Positions 22,977-33,415 of a stretch of DNA of 43,926 bases are shown piece after piece. The notes under the pieces are model-generated. The model made no database searches. It saw only the letters and a program-made list of their open reading frames with translations, and had not been told where the DNA came from. Each line of letters starts with the position of its first letter. Position 1 is the first letter of the stretch. This DNA is from Paraglomus occultum (lineage: Eukaryota; Glomeromycota; Glomeromycetes; Paraglomerales; Paraglomeraceae): positions 1 to 43,926 of the forward strand of contig CAJVPJ010000106.1 of the NCBI GenBank assembly GCA_910592205.1, given 5' to 3'. Position numbers and translations under genes: made by a program.

Positions 22977-23600
22977 ATGGATATCGTAGTTGACTTGTCC
23001 TCATCAGCCTATGAAAAGCTTTATGAAAATGGGAACTATGCAGACGTTTCAATTCACGTTGGAAAGGAACCAAATAACAGAATGTTTTTTGTCTCATACA
23101 CTGATATTGTGTACAACAATGCTCATTCTTTGAGAATAGCTTAACTGGAAGTTCAGAGACATCTAAAGAGATTCAAAAGACTGCTATGGCTTTAGAAGAT
23201 GTGCCGCCTGATGTTTTCGAAATTTTACTTAGGTAAATTCTCACGATATATAATATGAATCAACAATATGCTTAATATTATCAATATTCATATAATATGC
23301 CTAAATAAAACTGCTTCTTTCTGCAGCTTTTATGCAAACATGTGAGTTAGATTAGTCTTCTGAGCGGAGCTAGTACGCTTGACCTGCTTGATATTCTCAC
23401 TGCAATTGAAATTTATTTGATTGAGAAACAAAAGAGTGAGTGGATTCAGCGAAATATCATTAACAAAAGAGTAGATTCAGCGAAATATCATTACAGTTTA
23501 TAAGCATGCTTTTTCTTCTGCTCCTTTGAATAGGCTTTTGGGTTATTGTAATCGAGTTATGGTTTTATGGAGTGGAAAAAAATTAACAAAAGACAATTAA
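22977..23600 (+). pseudogene. Broken BTB/POZ-domain gene
   Basis: An ATG at 22977 opens a frame with YEKLYENGNYADVSIHVGKE, the N-terminal signature of BTB domains (Y-x-D-V-x-I-x-V). It stops at 23142. The reading continues in the next frame (SSETSKEIQKTAMALEDVPP, then DVFEILLR), matching the BTB stretch that normally ends in a Y-I-Y-G-G-like string. A plausible intron (GTAAAT...TTTCTGCAG, 23233-23326) follows at that point, then FYANM and a stop, then a shifted frame with TLDLLDILTAIEIYLIE and KSEWIQRNI. A 31-bp tandem duplication (GATTCAGCGAAATATCATTA at 23443 and 23474) lies inside. Final coding-like residues run to about 23600. At least two frame changes inactivate it. Intact relatives act as Cul3 adaptors or bind other proteins; large BTB families are known in Rhizophagus. 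Confidence 0.6.
23443..23493 (+). repeat. Tandem duplication inside BTB pseudogene
   Basis: GATTCAGCGAAATATCATTA occurs at 23443-23462 and 23474-23493, a period of 31, with AAAAGAG before both copies. Thirty-one is not a multiple of three, so the duplication itself shifts the frame. Confidence 0.85.
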
Positions 23601-24734
23601 TGATGTCAAATTATGTTGGTGATTGTTATAAGAATGAAACTAGAGTAGATAAAGAATAATAGAGATATAATAGTATACACAACTTAGTGGTTATGTGAGT
23701 GCATTTCATTTTACAACCTGATAAATAAAAGCTTGAGTCTTGATCTTCAAAATAATCCAAATTTTGATTTGTTTTGAAATAGATAATTATTGGAATGTTT
23801 TGTTCATCAAGACTACTGACTGGAATTTTATGCAAGCAATACTATTCCACGTATCTGATATTTGCTAGAATGAAAAAATGTAACAGATGTAACTAAATCT
23901 AACAAAATTTTGCAGATATAAAGTACCAATATTGCTATTACGTTGCACACAGTTCGACAGCTGATTAAAACTTTCAATAATAATGGAGACAGCTTTGAAG
24001 ACAACTTTGATTTGGGAAAAAATCAACAGTATGCTTAATGAAAAAAGCAAGCTAATCTTAGTTTTATCAAATTAGCCTTTTGTAGAAGATACAAAGAAAG
24101 AGTAACTGCCTGCTACATTATGACAGTGCTGCTCATTACACATCTAAAAGCTATAAGAATTTTTAAACAATTAAGTTATTATCTCATTTAGCATATGTTT
24201 AGATTTTGTCCATGTCATCATTTGTTTATTTAAACTTATAAAATTGGCAAAAAAAATGTAGCAAGATTAAGGGCCTTCAGGCAGTTTTAACGCCTCATAA
24301 GAGTAGTATATCATTAGTCCTTTGAAGTTTCGTGGAATATGGAAAAAATTACACAAATATTACAATCCGCCATCCGCTGACGAAGTAAAAAGATTGCATG
24401 GGTTTTTTTTCACTTCTGCTAGTGGAAAGTAAAACATTCCGGAACAGTAGAACCCACCTTTGTTCAGATCGAATAAGAAGAACTCAATCTTTTAGTCTCT
24501 TACTTTTTGATTAAAGGGAGTAGAGCATGCTGAGTGTCCTAAACCAAGAAAGAAGATCAAAAACATGATTAGCATATTTAGTCAGTTTAAAATTATTGTT
24601 ACGGCGAGCTGATCTGCTGACGCAGTAAAGTGAATCACATGATAAAATCTTCCCCCGAGTCCCCCCATTCGTCATGATCGATCTAATTTTAGAATAGTAA
24701 CACTAGATTTCAATAATTTTTGATGTTTCAAAAA

Positions 24735-24864
24735 TTGGTGACGGGATGACAGTGCAAAAGTCAATTAGGAAATAATTTTGACAAAAGTTGGTGACGGGAA
24801 AACACCGTACAAAAGCTAATTGGGAAAAAATTTAGTGTTTCGAAATTGGCGCCGCCAGTGACGA
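24735..24864. mobile_element. Possible LTR-retroelement remnant with 53-bp imperfect repeat
   Basis: Two imperfect units start TTGGTGACGGG at 24735 and 24788 and share GTGCAAAAGTCAATTAGG / GTACAAAAGCTAATTGGG. They are followed by AAATTGGCGCCGCCAGTGAC (24844-24863), which looks like the TGGCGCC string at or near primer-binding sites of many LTR retrotransposons. No coding domain or paired LTR is visible, so this is a weak call. Confidence 0.25.
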
Positions 24865-26675
24865 CGATAGAAAAGATATATTAGCAAGTTTTATTCCATC
24901 GTTAACCCTTATGTCGTGTATGTTGTAGTTGTTTGTTCTTAATCCACGAAAATAATTTCTTCCTACCGTTATCTCTTGAATTTTTAACTATTTAACCGAA
25001 CAAATACCTACATAGCCGTTAGGCAAAAAGGTCAAGTAGTTAAAGCCCATTCAGGCTTGCGAAATTGTCTGCTGAGCGATTACGTAATAACGAAAAGCAA
25101 GTTTATTTAATTATTGTAGCGCGTCGATAATAAATTGTTTAATTAGTTTAGAAAACAAGTGACAGACAAACTGACTAGTCAATACACCGGATTGGAGACT
25201 TAGAAAATAGAAAAAATTATTCCCTTCGATTCCGTCGTAAATTATAGTTTTTAATAATTTATACCCATTATGGGACCATACAGTGGCATGCAAACGGACT
25301 GACGGTTACCCTTATCCGGATACGAGTACAGGGAGTACATCGATAAGGAGTAAGAAAAGCGCACAAAAATTAATAAGAATAGGTCACTTGTAGACGAAAC
25401 ATTCGGTCAAAACGATATCACTGGAGTAAGGGTAGTGAACCGCTGAGTCTAAAATTACCAAGTCCCTGGGGGTGAACAAACCTATGCTAAAAATATAATT
25501 GGCTCTCCCAACCAAACAATTACCGGCCGTAACATTATTATGCAATTTTTCCAGGTATAATTAATATCTAACTTCCTGGGTACGTATTAATTAATATTGT
25601 GTTAGACATTAACTCCTCAGCAGCCTCGAGCGTTTTTTATTGTAAATTAGTAGAAGGGAAGGAAATAGAAAAATGTTAAAAAGTGTCGTTAATTATTACT
25701 TTATTTTGTTACATAATGGATAATCTAAACTATGCGTTGCTAAGACAAATTTTGTTTCAGAAGTTTCTCTGACGTATTGTCTGTTAGTTGAATTCGACGT
25801 TCAGTCAATGTTTGGTATAACGAGACTTTTTCAGGGACTGGCGATTGTGTGATAATAGATAAATCATACCGAGTTGTATTTGTGATACCAAATCGAAGTT
25901 ATGCAACACTATACTGTATATAATTATCTCGTAAATCAAGTCTCACTACTACTGAACTTTCCAATTTCTGGGGGGATAATTTCTCGTGACGTACTGGGAT
26001 ATATTAATGGTAAATATACACCATTTTGAGTAAATGTCTACTACTATAGCACTAAATCAGGCATAAACCGATGGAACAAAATCTCGTAGATTTTGAGGAA
26101 CATGGTACTTGTACACGCTTATTTAAAGTACAGCAACGTTTGTTGGATAAGACATTGCTCGAAACAAACTAGATAGAGCAAATAATAATTACAATTATTT
26201 TGATAAGAAAGTAGTGACATTTCACTATGTTACCTGGCAATGGCACGGCGGCAGTTTGAGTTATTCTTTGAAGCGTGAGATTGTGATTGGTTCACAGTCA
26301 ACACTGATACTTTAAAGCATTTTGAGATCTATTGTATGTATATCAAAAAACGCCAAGAAAAGGAATCAACCAATAGTATTTTTTTCAAAGCAATGTCTGA
26401 AAATATTACAATAGAAAGCGCCGAATAAGTAAGTTAAGTATGCTTTTTGTGTAACAAATTAATTTTAACAAACAAGTTTTATGACAGGTTTCGTTATCTT
26501 TAAAACGTGTGTGCTACTCAATTTGGCATGCGTAATCGGTCATCTGGAGTAACCCAACGTATGACGGCATTACAATAAAAAAATGCGTAGTTTTCATCTA
26601 TTTTATTCCTTGGTCCATCAGTTAGGCAACCATTAGTTTGACTTTAACAAATTCTCATCATTTACAAGCTCACCT

Positions 26676-26678
<3 letters not shown>

Positions 26679-26716
<38 letters not shown>
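26679..26716. repeat. (CA)19 microsatellite in E flank
   Basis: A pure CA run in the 5' flank of gene E, preceded by TTTACAAGCTCACC. The same position in the flank of F has a short run (29226-29242), and that of G has a long degenerate CA/CCCA run (33056-33168), all descended from one duplicated site. Confidence 0.95.
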
Positions 26717-26720
<4 letters not shown>

Positions 26721-26941
26721 TACAGTATATATGACGCTGAATGTTTATTTAAGAAACATAATATAAACCAATTTACGTGTGTGTCGTAAAAAATATTTCT
26801 GCTTTTTTTTATCCATCAATAGAACATTCGACTCAACAACATTTCACTGTTTTTTATCCATCCATAGAACATACAACAGCTCTACAACGCTACAAGACTC
26901 GACTTTCGCAGACAATAATCCAAATTTAAACTAGACACAGT

Positions 26942-26963
26942 TGCGGCCGCGGCGGTTATCAGT
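26942..26963 (+). promoter_or_regulatory. Conserved GC-rich leader before the E start
   Basis: GCCGCGGCGGTTATCAGT directly precedes the ATG and is identical in front of gene G (33394-33415 region). F keeps a decayed form (GACGGACGGTTGCTTATT). Such conservation up to the ATG supports the start. A TATA-like AGTATATATGACGC stands at 26724, about 240 bp upstream, also shared with G. Confidence 0.5.
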
Positions 26964-27365
26964 ATGAGTACGAAAGATTGTATCGCATTTTTTGCAGCCT
27001 TACTTGTTATAGTCGGCGGTATATTGTTGGGAATATCAAAGTCATTATATACAAAATGTGTCGAGAACTGTGACATGGATCTGCTCACCTCATTTGAAAA
27101 TTCGCCGCCGTATGATGATTATTCTAATTGCATTAATAAATGCAAAAATAAGCTTGTTGTTACGATAAGCGTCGGCATTGGTTTAGTGGTCATTGGACCA
27201 ATATTGCTCTTTGTAGCTTGCACGTCGTACAATCAAGGCTGGAAAAGTCGTACGGATACAGCATTACCAGTCATTAACCCACAGCCAATTATTGAACCGC
27301 AACGGCCACCGGCTGTTATCATATCTATCGAAAAAAAATATCGATATGTGTTTACTCAGAATTGA
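26964..27365 (+). CDS. Gene E: short twin-CX3C two-pass membrane protein
   Basis: 133 residues. The ATG at 26964 follows a leader shared with G and matches the ATG of G in alignment. There is almost no arm: helix 1 is residues 7-24 (ends GGILLGIS). The loop carries C32-x3-C36 and C56-x3-C60, with acidic/Pro residues between. Helix 2 is 66-86 (GIGLVVIGPILLF). A cytosolic-type tail has QPIIEPQRPP and ends in aromatic and basic residues. Helix 1 so close to the start could act as a signal anchor. Relative to A-D the Pro-rich arm is missing from the front and a new tail is present at the back. An AATAAA at 27424 is a possible poly(A) signal. Function unknown. Confidence 0.8.
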   Translation: MSTKDCIAFFAALLVIVGGILLGISKSLYTKCVENCDMDLLTSFENSPPYDDYSNCINKCKNKLVVTISVGIGLVVIGPILLFVACTSYNQGWKSRTDTALPVINPQPIIEPQRPPAVIISIEKKYRYVFTQN

Positions 27366-29264
27366 GAATGTCAGATTGGAAATTAAACCAGCAGAGGATA
27401 AGTTTTCGACAAATATAATTACAAATAAATAGACTGTCTCATTTAGTCAAGATAGAGACGTCTCCTTTGAATTTGCTTATTTGTCTTAACAACCATATCA
27501 ACGTTTATAAGCGTAGTTTTGAGCTATAAACTTTTTTTTAATTTTATGATATACGGGCGAATACGGTCAGCATTCTGTTTCAGTCTTACCATGTCAAATT
27601 ATAAAATATGGTTTAAAATTTTAATAAAAGCATTTTATTACTAAGATCTGTCCTTCAACCATACGTTATTATTATGAGCACACTAAAGTTATGGTATTTG
27701 GTAGTTATACAAAAGTGTTGAGTATTTGGTTACCATAGTTTTGCATCATGTCTATACTGTTAGTTAATTAATTAAACAAAGACATGTTTAGTCAATATTC
27801 TATTAAAAAAAATTAGATTCAAAGTTGCTGTTGAAGTAATACTAGATTGCTCGATTTTTGATCTGGCAAATTGTGTACTCAAAAGTCTCTGACCACTTTT
27901 TTAATTTTTCATCAATTAGGCATAAAATTTTAGCTATAGTTTGCGCTTGTATTGAGCTACGTTTCTGTAAAATATTGGTGTAATATGTAACTTTTGAGTT
28001 TGCTTATACGTACGTTTATTCAAAAAAGCATGACAAAGAGCATTTATAACATTACAACTATCTGCGTCATTAACAAACGTTTGTAACACTCATTGAAAAA
28101 ATTTAAACGATATGGTATTATAATCTAAATTATTTATTTTTATATTCAAGTGAGTGCATTTCGCAGATTATTAATTGAAACATCATCACATACATGCACG
28201 CACGTACACGGTGCAATGTGTACATTTACAATGTAAGACGTCATCATAAGTATGCAAGATACAAGTAATAATACAACTTATATTTAGATTACGTTAAATA
28301 GCGTATGTTTAGGCAAACCAATTGTTTATACGCAAACAGAGTTGATGTCGTAACACTTTTATAGTGCTGTTGACTAATTGTATTACTATTCCAATCCTAA
28401 TATGTCTATAGTTTGGCTGAGACGGTCCTGAATCAACATCAGAATCCACACCCAATTTCACGTCCAATCACAGTCCGTTATGTTTGTTGGTCGGGCATCG
28501 ATTCCGACAAACGAGTTGGGCATTTGCAGACCGGCGCAAGCTTGTATGAAGGCAACGGGAGAGAGGTATGTTCTTTTGCATATGAGGAACATGTTTAATA
28601 TATGCAGGTATCGATGCAAGTTACCATCGGGCAAACCGTCATTTTGCTGAGTTGTGGAGCATATAAACTGTTTATGATTAAATATCTGTAGTTATAATTT
28701 TGTTTTCTTCATGACTCTATACAAGATCTCTGGCTTGGCTTTTTTGTTTACGCTTTTTTAAATGTGTCTTGGCGCAAGTCTTTTTATCGAATAACATTGT
28801 TTCGGATTTTTCTTTGATGAACACTTTTTTGGCAAATATTATGTAAATCTCTTTAAACAAGGCTAGCTTCTCGTAACAAATTCTTCAAACGGTTAAATTT
28901 CGTGCGTTTATTGTTCAAATTAATTTCAACAATAAATGGGTTACTTGCATAGTCTAACAAGTGTTTATGGCGGATATTGTTTCGTATCAAAATTTTGTAC
29001 TTTGCCTAATATCTATGAGCACAGGTTTGGAATAACTCAACATATGACGGCATTGAAAATAGCATGCGCAATTTTTCTTACATTCTATTCGTTGTCAATA
29101 AGCTGGCCAGCCATTATCTTTTTTCCATTATACGAGCTTATGTATACTCATTCATACACATAAATATGCAATAAACATAGACTTTACTTGCCGTAAAAAT
29201 TTTATTTTTTTTATCTATTGATATAACACACACACACCCACCGCTATAAATTTAAAAATATTTA
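27366..29264. other. E 3' flank and F 5' flank (triplicated DNA)
   Basis: The sequence after E (ACCAGCAGAGGATAAGTTTT; GCATTCTGTTTCAGTCTTAC) is repeated in changed form after F and G. From about 28310 the sequence is the 5' flank of F, matching that of G (for example GGCAAACCGTCATTTTGCTG against GGCAAACCGCAATTTTTATT). A GC-richer open frame (ATG-less beginning near 28413, to 28598, plus) reads ITVRYVCWSGIDSDKRVGHL, but I cannot assign it. Confidence 0.5.
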
Positions 29265-29445
29265 CAGTCAAAGCTGGTTATAACGAATTCCTACGGGACC
29301 AGAGAAAATATTCTTTATCACCATCCTTATAACGAAGGTCACTTTTTATAGTTAAGATTATGACTATTTATAATTGCTTGGAGAAAATCTTCGTTATAAA
29401 CAGATCTTCGTTATAACCAAAGTTCGTTATAGCCAGATTTGACTG
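29265..29445. mobile_element. MITE, 181 bp, Tigger/pogo-like, in the 5' flank of F
   Basis: Terminal inverted repeats CAGTCAAAGCTGGTTATAAC and its near-complement (CAGTCAAATCTGGCTATAAC on the other strand) are flanked by TA at 29263-29264 and 29446-29447. Several internal TTCGTTATAA motifs occur. It has no ORF. Ends and target site are those of pogo/Tigger MITEs. Compared with E and G flanks it interrupts F's upstream DNA about 70 bp before the ATG position. Confidence 0.9.
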
Positions 29446-29516
29446 TACGTGTTGGCCCGAATAGTGCTCTGGACTCGAACTAAACGCAATTGCGCTAAGA
29501 CGGACGGTTGCTTATT

Positions 29517-29769
29517 ATGAGCGGTTGTGCAATTTTGGGATCATCAAGGCCATGGTTGTAAGCAGCAGTCAAATGGCGACACTGTACAATGCACTGAAGA
29601 CTGCAAAAGCACATATATTACCACGATATGTATCGGCATCGCTTTACTGATTATTGAAATAATAATGTTAATAGGAGTTCTAATAGCTTGCATGCGTGAC
29701 GAATGGAAAACGGCAAATTCGCCAGCAACTGTAACGGTTGTCATTGATCCAGTTGTGATTTTTACTTGA
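29517..29769 (+). pseudogene. Gene F: truncated twin-CX3C family member
   Basis: The ATG at 29517 aligns with the starts of E and G (same decayed leader), but its frame ends after 14 codons. The family sequence resumes one frame over: a lone cysteine (HGC), then QCTEDCKSTY (an intact CX3C), helix 2 (TICIGIALLIIEIIMLIGVL), a Cys, and a tail ending VTVVIDPVVIF. Helix 1 and half of the first CX3C are missing. The continuous frame from 29527 has only a GTG at its head and a TGA just before, so normal translation is not expected. A spliced upstream exon cannot be excluded. The MITE in its promoter fits a dead copy. Confidence 0.65.
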
Positions 29770-30506
29770 AATGTCAGCTCTGGAATGAACCAGCAAAAGA
29801 TAAGACTCAACAATATTTTTTTTTAATAATACAAATCAATTGTCTACATGCATTCAGTCTAGAAAAAGAATATCTTGTTGTTTGTTACTACTAAACAAGT
29901 ATATTTACGTTTATAAGTTTGTTTTTTGTGTGTAAATGCCTTTTGATATAGTATCTGAATGTGTTTGGCATTCTGTTTCAGTTTTACTACATGTCAAGTT
30001 TATGGAACGTGTTCTAAAATCTTAATAAAACATTTCTATCATTAAGAACTGTCCTTTAACTATAAGTTTTGTGCGCTAAAGTGAAGTAAAGCTACATGTT
30101 TTGCAAAAGACATGTTCATTGCTGAACATTTGTTGCATGGTACACTATAAATTTTGATACTATATATTAACTAAATTAATTTAAGACATTTTAGTTAAAT
30201 TGTCAGAGACTCAAACTTGTCAAAGTTGCATGTTTCGATCCACGTATATTGCATTAATTGTCGTAATTGTATTGTTGGCTACCTAAAAATACCAACAATA
30301 CCAACACGAGGCAATATTGGCTAATTTAAATTGCTCAAAAATTATTTAATCAACATATCTCTACTACAACGTTGTGCAATACTAGTGGTGCCGAAAAAAT
30401 TCGGCAGACCCGTGACTATGAGCCAAACAAGCCATCGTATTTTATTGGGCAAATTCAAAAACGGCAGTCCCATGACAACTATGACATTTGTGTCGCCTGT
30501 TGTGTC
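29770..30506. other. F 3' flank
   Basis: Similar to the 3' flanks of E and G (ACCAGCAAAAGATAAG; GGCATTCTGTTTCAGTTTTA; AGACATTTTAGTTAAA). From about 30331 an open frame without ATG at its start (FGRPVTMSQTSHRILLGKFK) runs into the inverted-repeat element; unassigned. Confidence 0.5.
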
Positions 30507-31538
30507 TCTCACGCAGATTTCTTTATCGAAAACTGAGCTTGCGATTACATTTCCTTGTAAGGCGTTATGTTCTAATCGAGAAAGTTTGAGTAAAGTCAGT
30601 GTATTAATAAAACTATATATTTTTTAATAAAGTTTTATATAATAAAGTATTGTAAGTTCCCTCGGAAGGCAAATATCTTGGCATTTTGAGCATCAACACC
30701 CGTTCCCAAGTGGATTGAAAGCATATTTACTATCGAGCGATCAACGGGATCGAATCACTATAGTCTGATTGGTCGAATCTAAATTCTTCACAAATTCGAA
30801 CCCATTGAATTATTAAAAATTACTCTATTTCCAAAATAAAAAATAAATAATTAAGCTATTACTATTATATATAATGCCTTTATAACTCATTCAGAAATAA
30901 CGCATTTTACAGGCAAAACATGTTTATTTTTAACAAACTCGGTAATAACAATAAAGGTTCTATTATTTATAAGTTCGAATTACGATTGAAAGCGGAAAAT
31001 TTAGATTCGACCAATCAGACTATAATGATTCGATCCCGTTGATCGCTCGATAGTAAATATGCTTTCAATCTACTTGGGAACGGGTGTTGATGCTCAAAAT
31101 GCCAAAGTATTGCCTTCCGAGGGAACTTACAATACTTTATTATATAAAACTTAATTGACAAATATATACCGTATTCTTCCGAAAATAAGCAACACTTCAG
31201 AATAAATAATTTACCTTTATAAATGTATTCAATTAGTTATTTTATTTTATTATTGTTATTACAATAAAAAAAATGATTAATCCGTCTCATCAATGATGTC
31301 AATGATAGTTAGTGGTATTATCGACAGAAATCACATAATTCAGTGGGAATTTCTTTCATTTTATTAAACTACCCGAAAACAAGCAATACTATAACAAAAA
31401 AGTGTTGATTATTTTCGGAAGAATACGGTAGTTATTAATACACTGACTTTACTCCTTAAACTTTCTTGATTAGAACATAATGCCTTACAAGAAAATGTAA
31501 TCACAAGCTCAGTTCTCGATAAAGAAATCTGCGTGAGA
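30507..31538. mobile_element. Fold-back element with about 280-bp inverted repeats
   Basis: The left arm (30507-30785) is found inverted as the right arm (about 30999-31538), with the right arm interrupted by a 260-bp MITE. Shared strings include CTCTCACGCAGATTTCTTTA at the outside and GAGCGATCAACGGGATCGAA toward the centre. The 213-bp centre (30786-30998) is AT-rich and has no ORF. The arms differ at only a few positions. No target duplication is clear at the outer ends, so boundaries are approximate. No transposase is present; a MULE or fold-back origin is possible but unproven. It sits between F and G. Confidence 0.8.
31169..31428. mobile_element. MITE, 260 bp, nested in the fold-back arm, TA target
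   Basis: Inverted ends begin CCGTATTCTTCCGAAAATAA and pair over about 28 bp with one mismatch. TA stands at 31167-31168 and at 31429-31430. The uninterrupted left arm of the surrounding fold-back shows the empty site (AAACTATATATT near 30610-30621), confirming insertion and TA duplication. It has no ORF. Confidence 0.9.
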
Positions 31539-33055
31539 GGCATTGTTAGGAAGAAAAAGGAAAATCAAACTGGCAAGTTAATTTTATTTGATGCATTTTT
31601 AATCAGATAAGGTATAGCGTATAATGATGGAGAACAGCAGACATTTAACATGTCCGCAGTATTGTGGATGGAAAAGAAATAGATATCGTGCGATGATTAG
31701 GTTACAACATTAGCTCGTTTATAGGAGTTTTTGAATGGCGTATATTGTGGTGTAACCAAATTGAATTAGTCATGGTTAGATCCGGGGTTATGTATTTAAT
31801 TTGGAAAAACTGCGCCGCTACTCATGTGGTTTATCATACGACATTGATATAATATTAAATTATAATGAAAAAAAAAAGCATAAATTATTCAAACATTATT
31901 ATTTAGACTGGTCATGTATGTTGGCTAAACGAGAATAATGAGCATTTTCGTAATATTTTTTTATCGAGTAACAATATTATCTTCAGAAGTGTGCGCTGCT
32001 TGTGGTTACGTTGCTAGTTGATTAATCAAAAGCCGTTCACTTGTTCGAGTAAACGCAAAGTAAAAATGATAAGAAACCAAATAAAAATTGTTAGATTACG
32101 ACGCAAGAACAATCATAAGTGGTATCAGGTTCGGATAAGTTTGGCTTGTTGTAAGAAATTACTTGGAGCATTCTCGTTTGAGCCTATTAAAGTTCAACAT
32201 TCAGCAAAAATTTGTACTATGCCGATCGGCCTGAGCTGGTTGTGAAGATAAACGAGAAAAATATTATATTTTTTTAGTATATAAACGATTATCGAAATTA
32301 GATTGGCAAACCGCAATTTTTATTGAGTTGTGAGATGTGTATTTCGGAAAAAGATATATCGAAAAGATGTCTAATAGTTTAGTTTTGTTTCTCTGAACAT
32401 AATAAGCGCGCGAGCAGTATAAACAGAAAAATGCTCACCCACTTGACAGTAAAAATTACATGTTCTGATGAGTTTAAAAAATGGTTGACGAGCGCCACAC
32501 AATCTACATGGAGCTGCGTTACGTTACTTTTCTCAGATGTAGCTAACTAAATGCAGTAGACATGGATGTACAGTATCTATATTTTGGCTTTCTTCATCTG
32601 ACCCCCATACAAAATCTCCGATCTAGTTTCTTCAATACCTTGCATTACACTGTTCAACAAACTATTTACACTGTTAATTGTGTTTTTCGGTTTAATTTTG
32701 CGAACAATATGATTCAGCATTTAAGCATAATTCTTCTCGACGAACTTTTTTTTTACAAACATAAACATAGATGTGTTTACAACGGAACTTTCTTAAATAA
32801 AGCTTACTTCTCGTAGCAAATTCTCAAAAATTATAAACAACATTATTAAGAACGTATGCTTTTGTTAACCAAATTAATTATAACAATGGATTAGTAACAA
32901 CAGGTTTCGTATGTGTGTGCTACTTAATTTGGACCTTTTTCCGGCATGCCCGTAATCGGCCCATTTTGGGGAGCCCCGCATATGACAGCATCGCACAAAC
33001 ATGAGTAGTTTTTTATCCATTATTTTAACTTTAGCGAATTTCATTCTTACAAGCT
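31539..33055. other. G 5' flank
   Basis: From about 32000 it corresponds to the 5' flank of F and from about 32880 also to that of E (GACAGGTTTCGT-like, GTGTGTGCTACT, CATATGACAGCAT). A frame at 32066-32245 (plus, ATG at 32066) reads MIRNQIKIVRLRRKNNHKWY and is basic, faintly like a small ribosomal protein, but too weak to call. Confidence 0.5.
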
Positions 33056-33168
33056 CACCCACCCACACACACATCCACCCACCCACACATCCACCCACCC
33101 ACACACATACACGCACACACACATCTACCCACACACACACCCACACACACGCATCCACCCACACACAG
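33056..33168. repeat. Degenerate CA/CCCA microsatellite in G flank, G-quadruplex-prone
   Basis: A long run built from CACA, CCCACC and CATCCACC. On the minus strand four GGG runs (complement of 33078-33100) are spaced 1, 9 and 1 bases apart. It is the counterpart of the CA run in E. The long minus-strand frame through it (WVDACVWVCVW) is an artefact. Confidence 0.85.
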
Positions 33169-33393
33169 AGTATATGACGCAGAATATTTACCAGGAAACA
33201 TAATATAAATCATTTACGTGTGTGTGTCGTAAAACATTCTCACTTTACAACGACTCTACAATAGTCCACTTTCCTTTATTTATCGATAAAACATACAACA
33301 ACTCTACAACGCTACAAAACTCGATTGTCGCAGGCGACCCAAATAATTCGAGAATATACTCCGTTGACCCAGACAGTAATTTGGAATTACAAC

Positions 33394-33415
33394 TGCAGCC
33401 GCGGCGGTTATCAGT
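33394..33415 (+). promoter_or_regulatory. Conserved GC-rich leader before the G start
   Basis: GCAGCCGCGGCGGTTATCAG then T precedes the ATG, nearly identical to E. A TATA-like GAGTATATGACGC at 33168-33180 corresponds to that of E. Confidence 0.5.

Larger units (their letters stand above)
23601..26963. other. Intergenic stretch between the minus and plus sub-clusters
   Basis: No gene. It contains a possible LTR-element remnant (24735-24864) and, from about 26430, the duplicated 5' flank of gene E with its CA repeat. Small frames such as 25111-25293 (minus) have no features. The 24240-24700 part has mixed composition and may be old transposon sequence. Confidence 0.5.

Noticed and set aside
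32066-32245. Basic 59-codon frame faintly like a bacterial-type S16 ribosomal protein
   Set aside because: Only a loose pattern of residues agrees; the length is short and the end does not match, so I do not call it.
32874-33164. Minus-strand frame rich in Val, Trp, Cys and Gly
   Set aside because: It is a translation of the CA/CCCA microsatellite and lacks an ATG start tied to a promoter.
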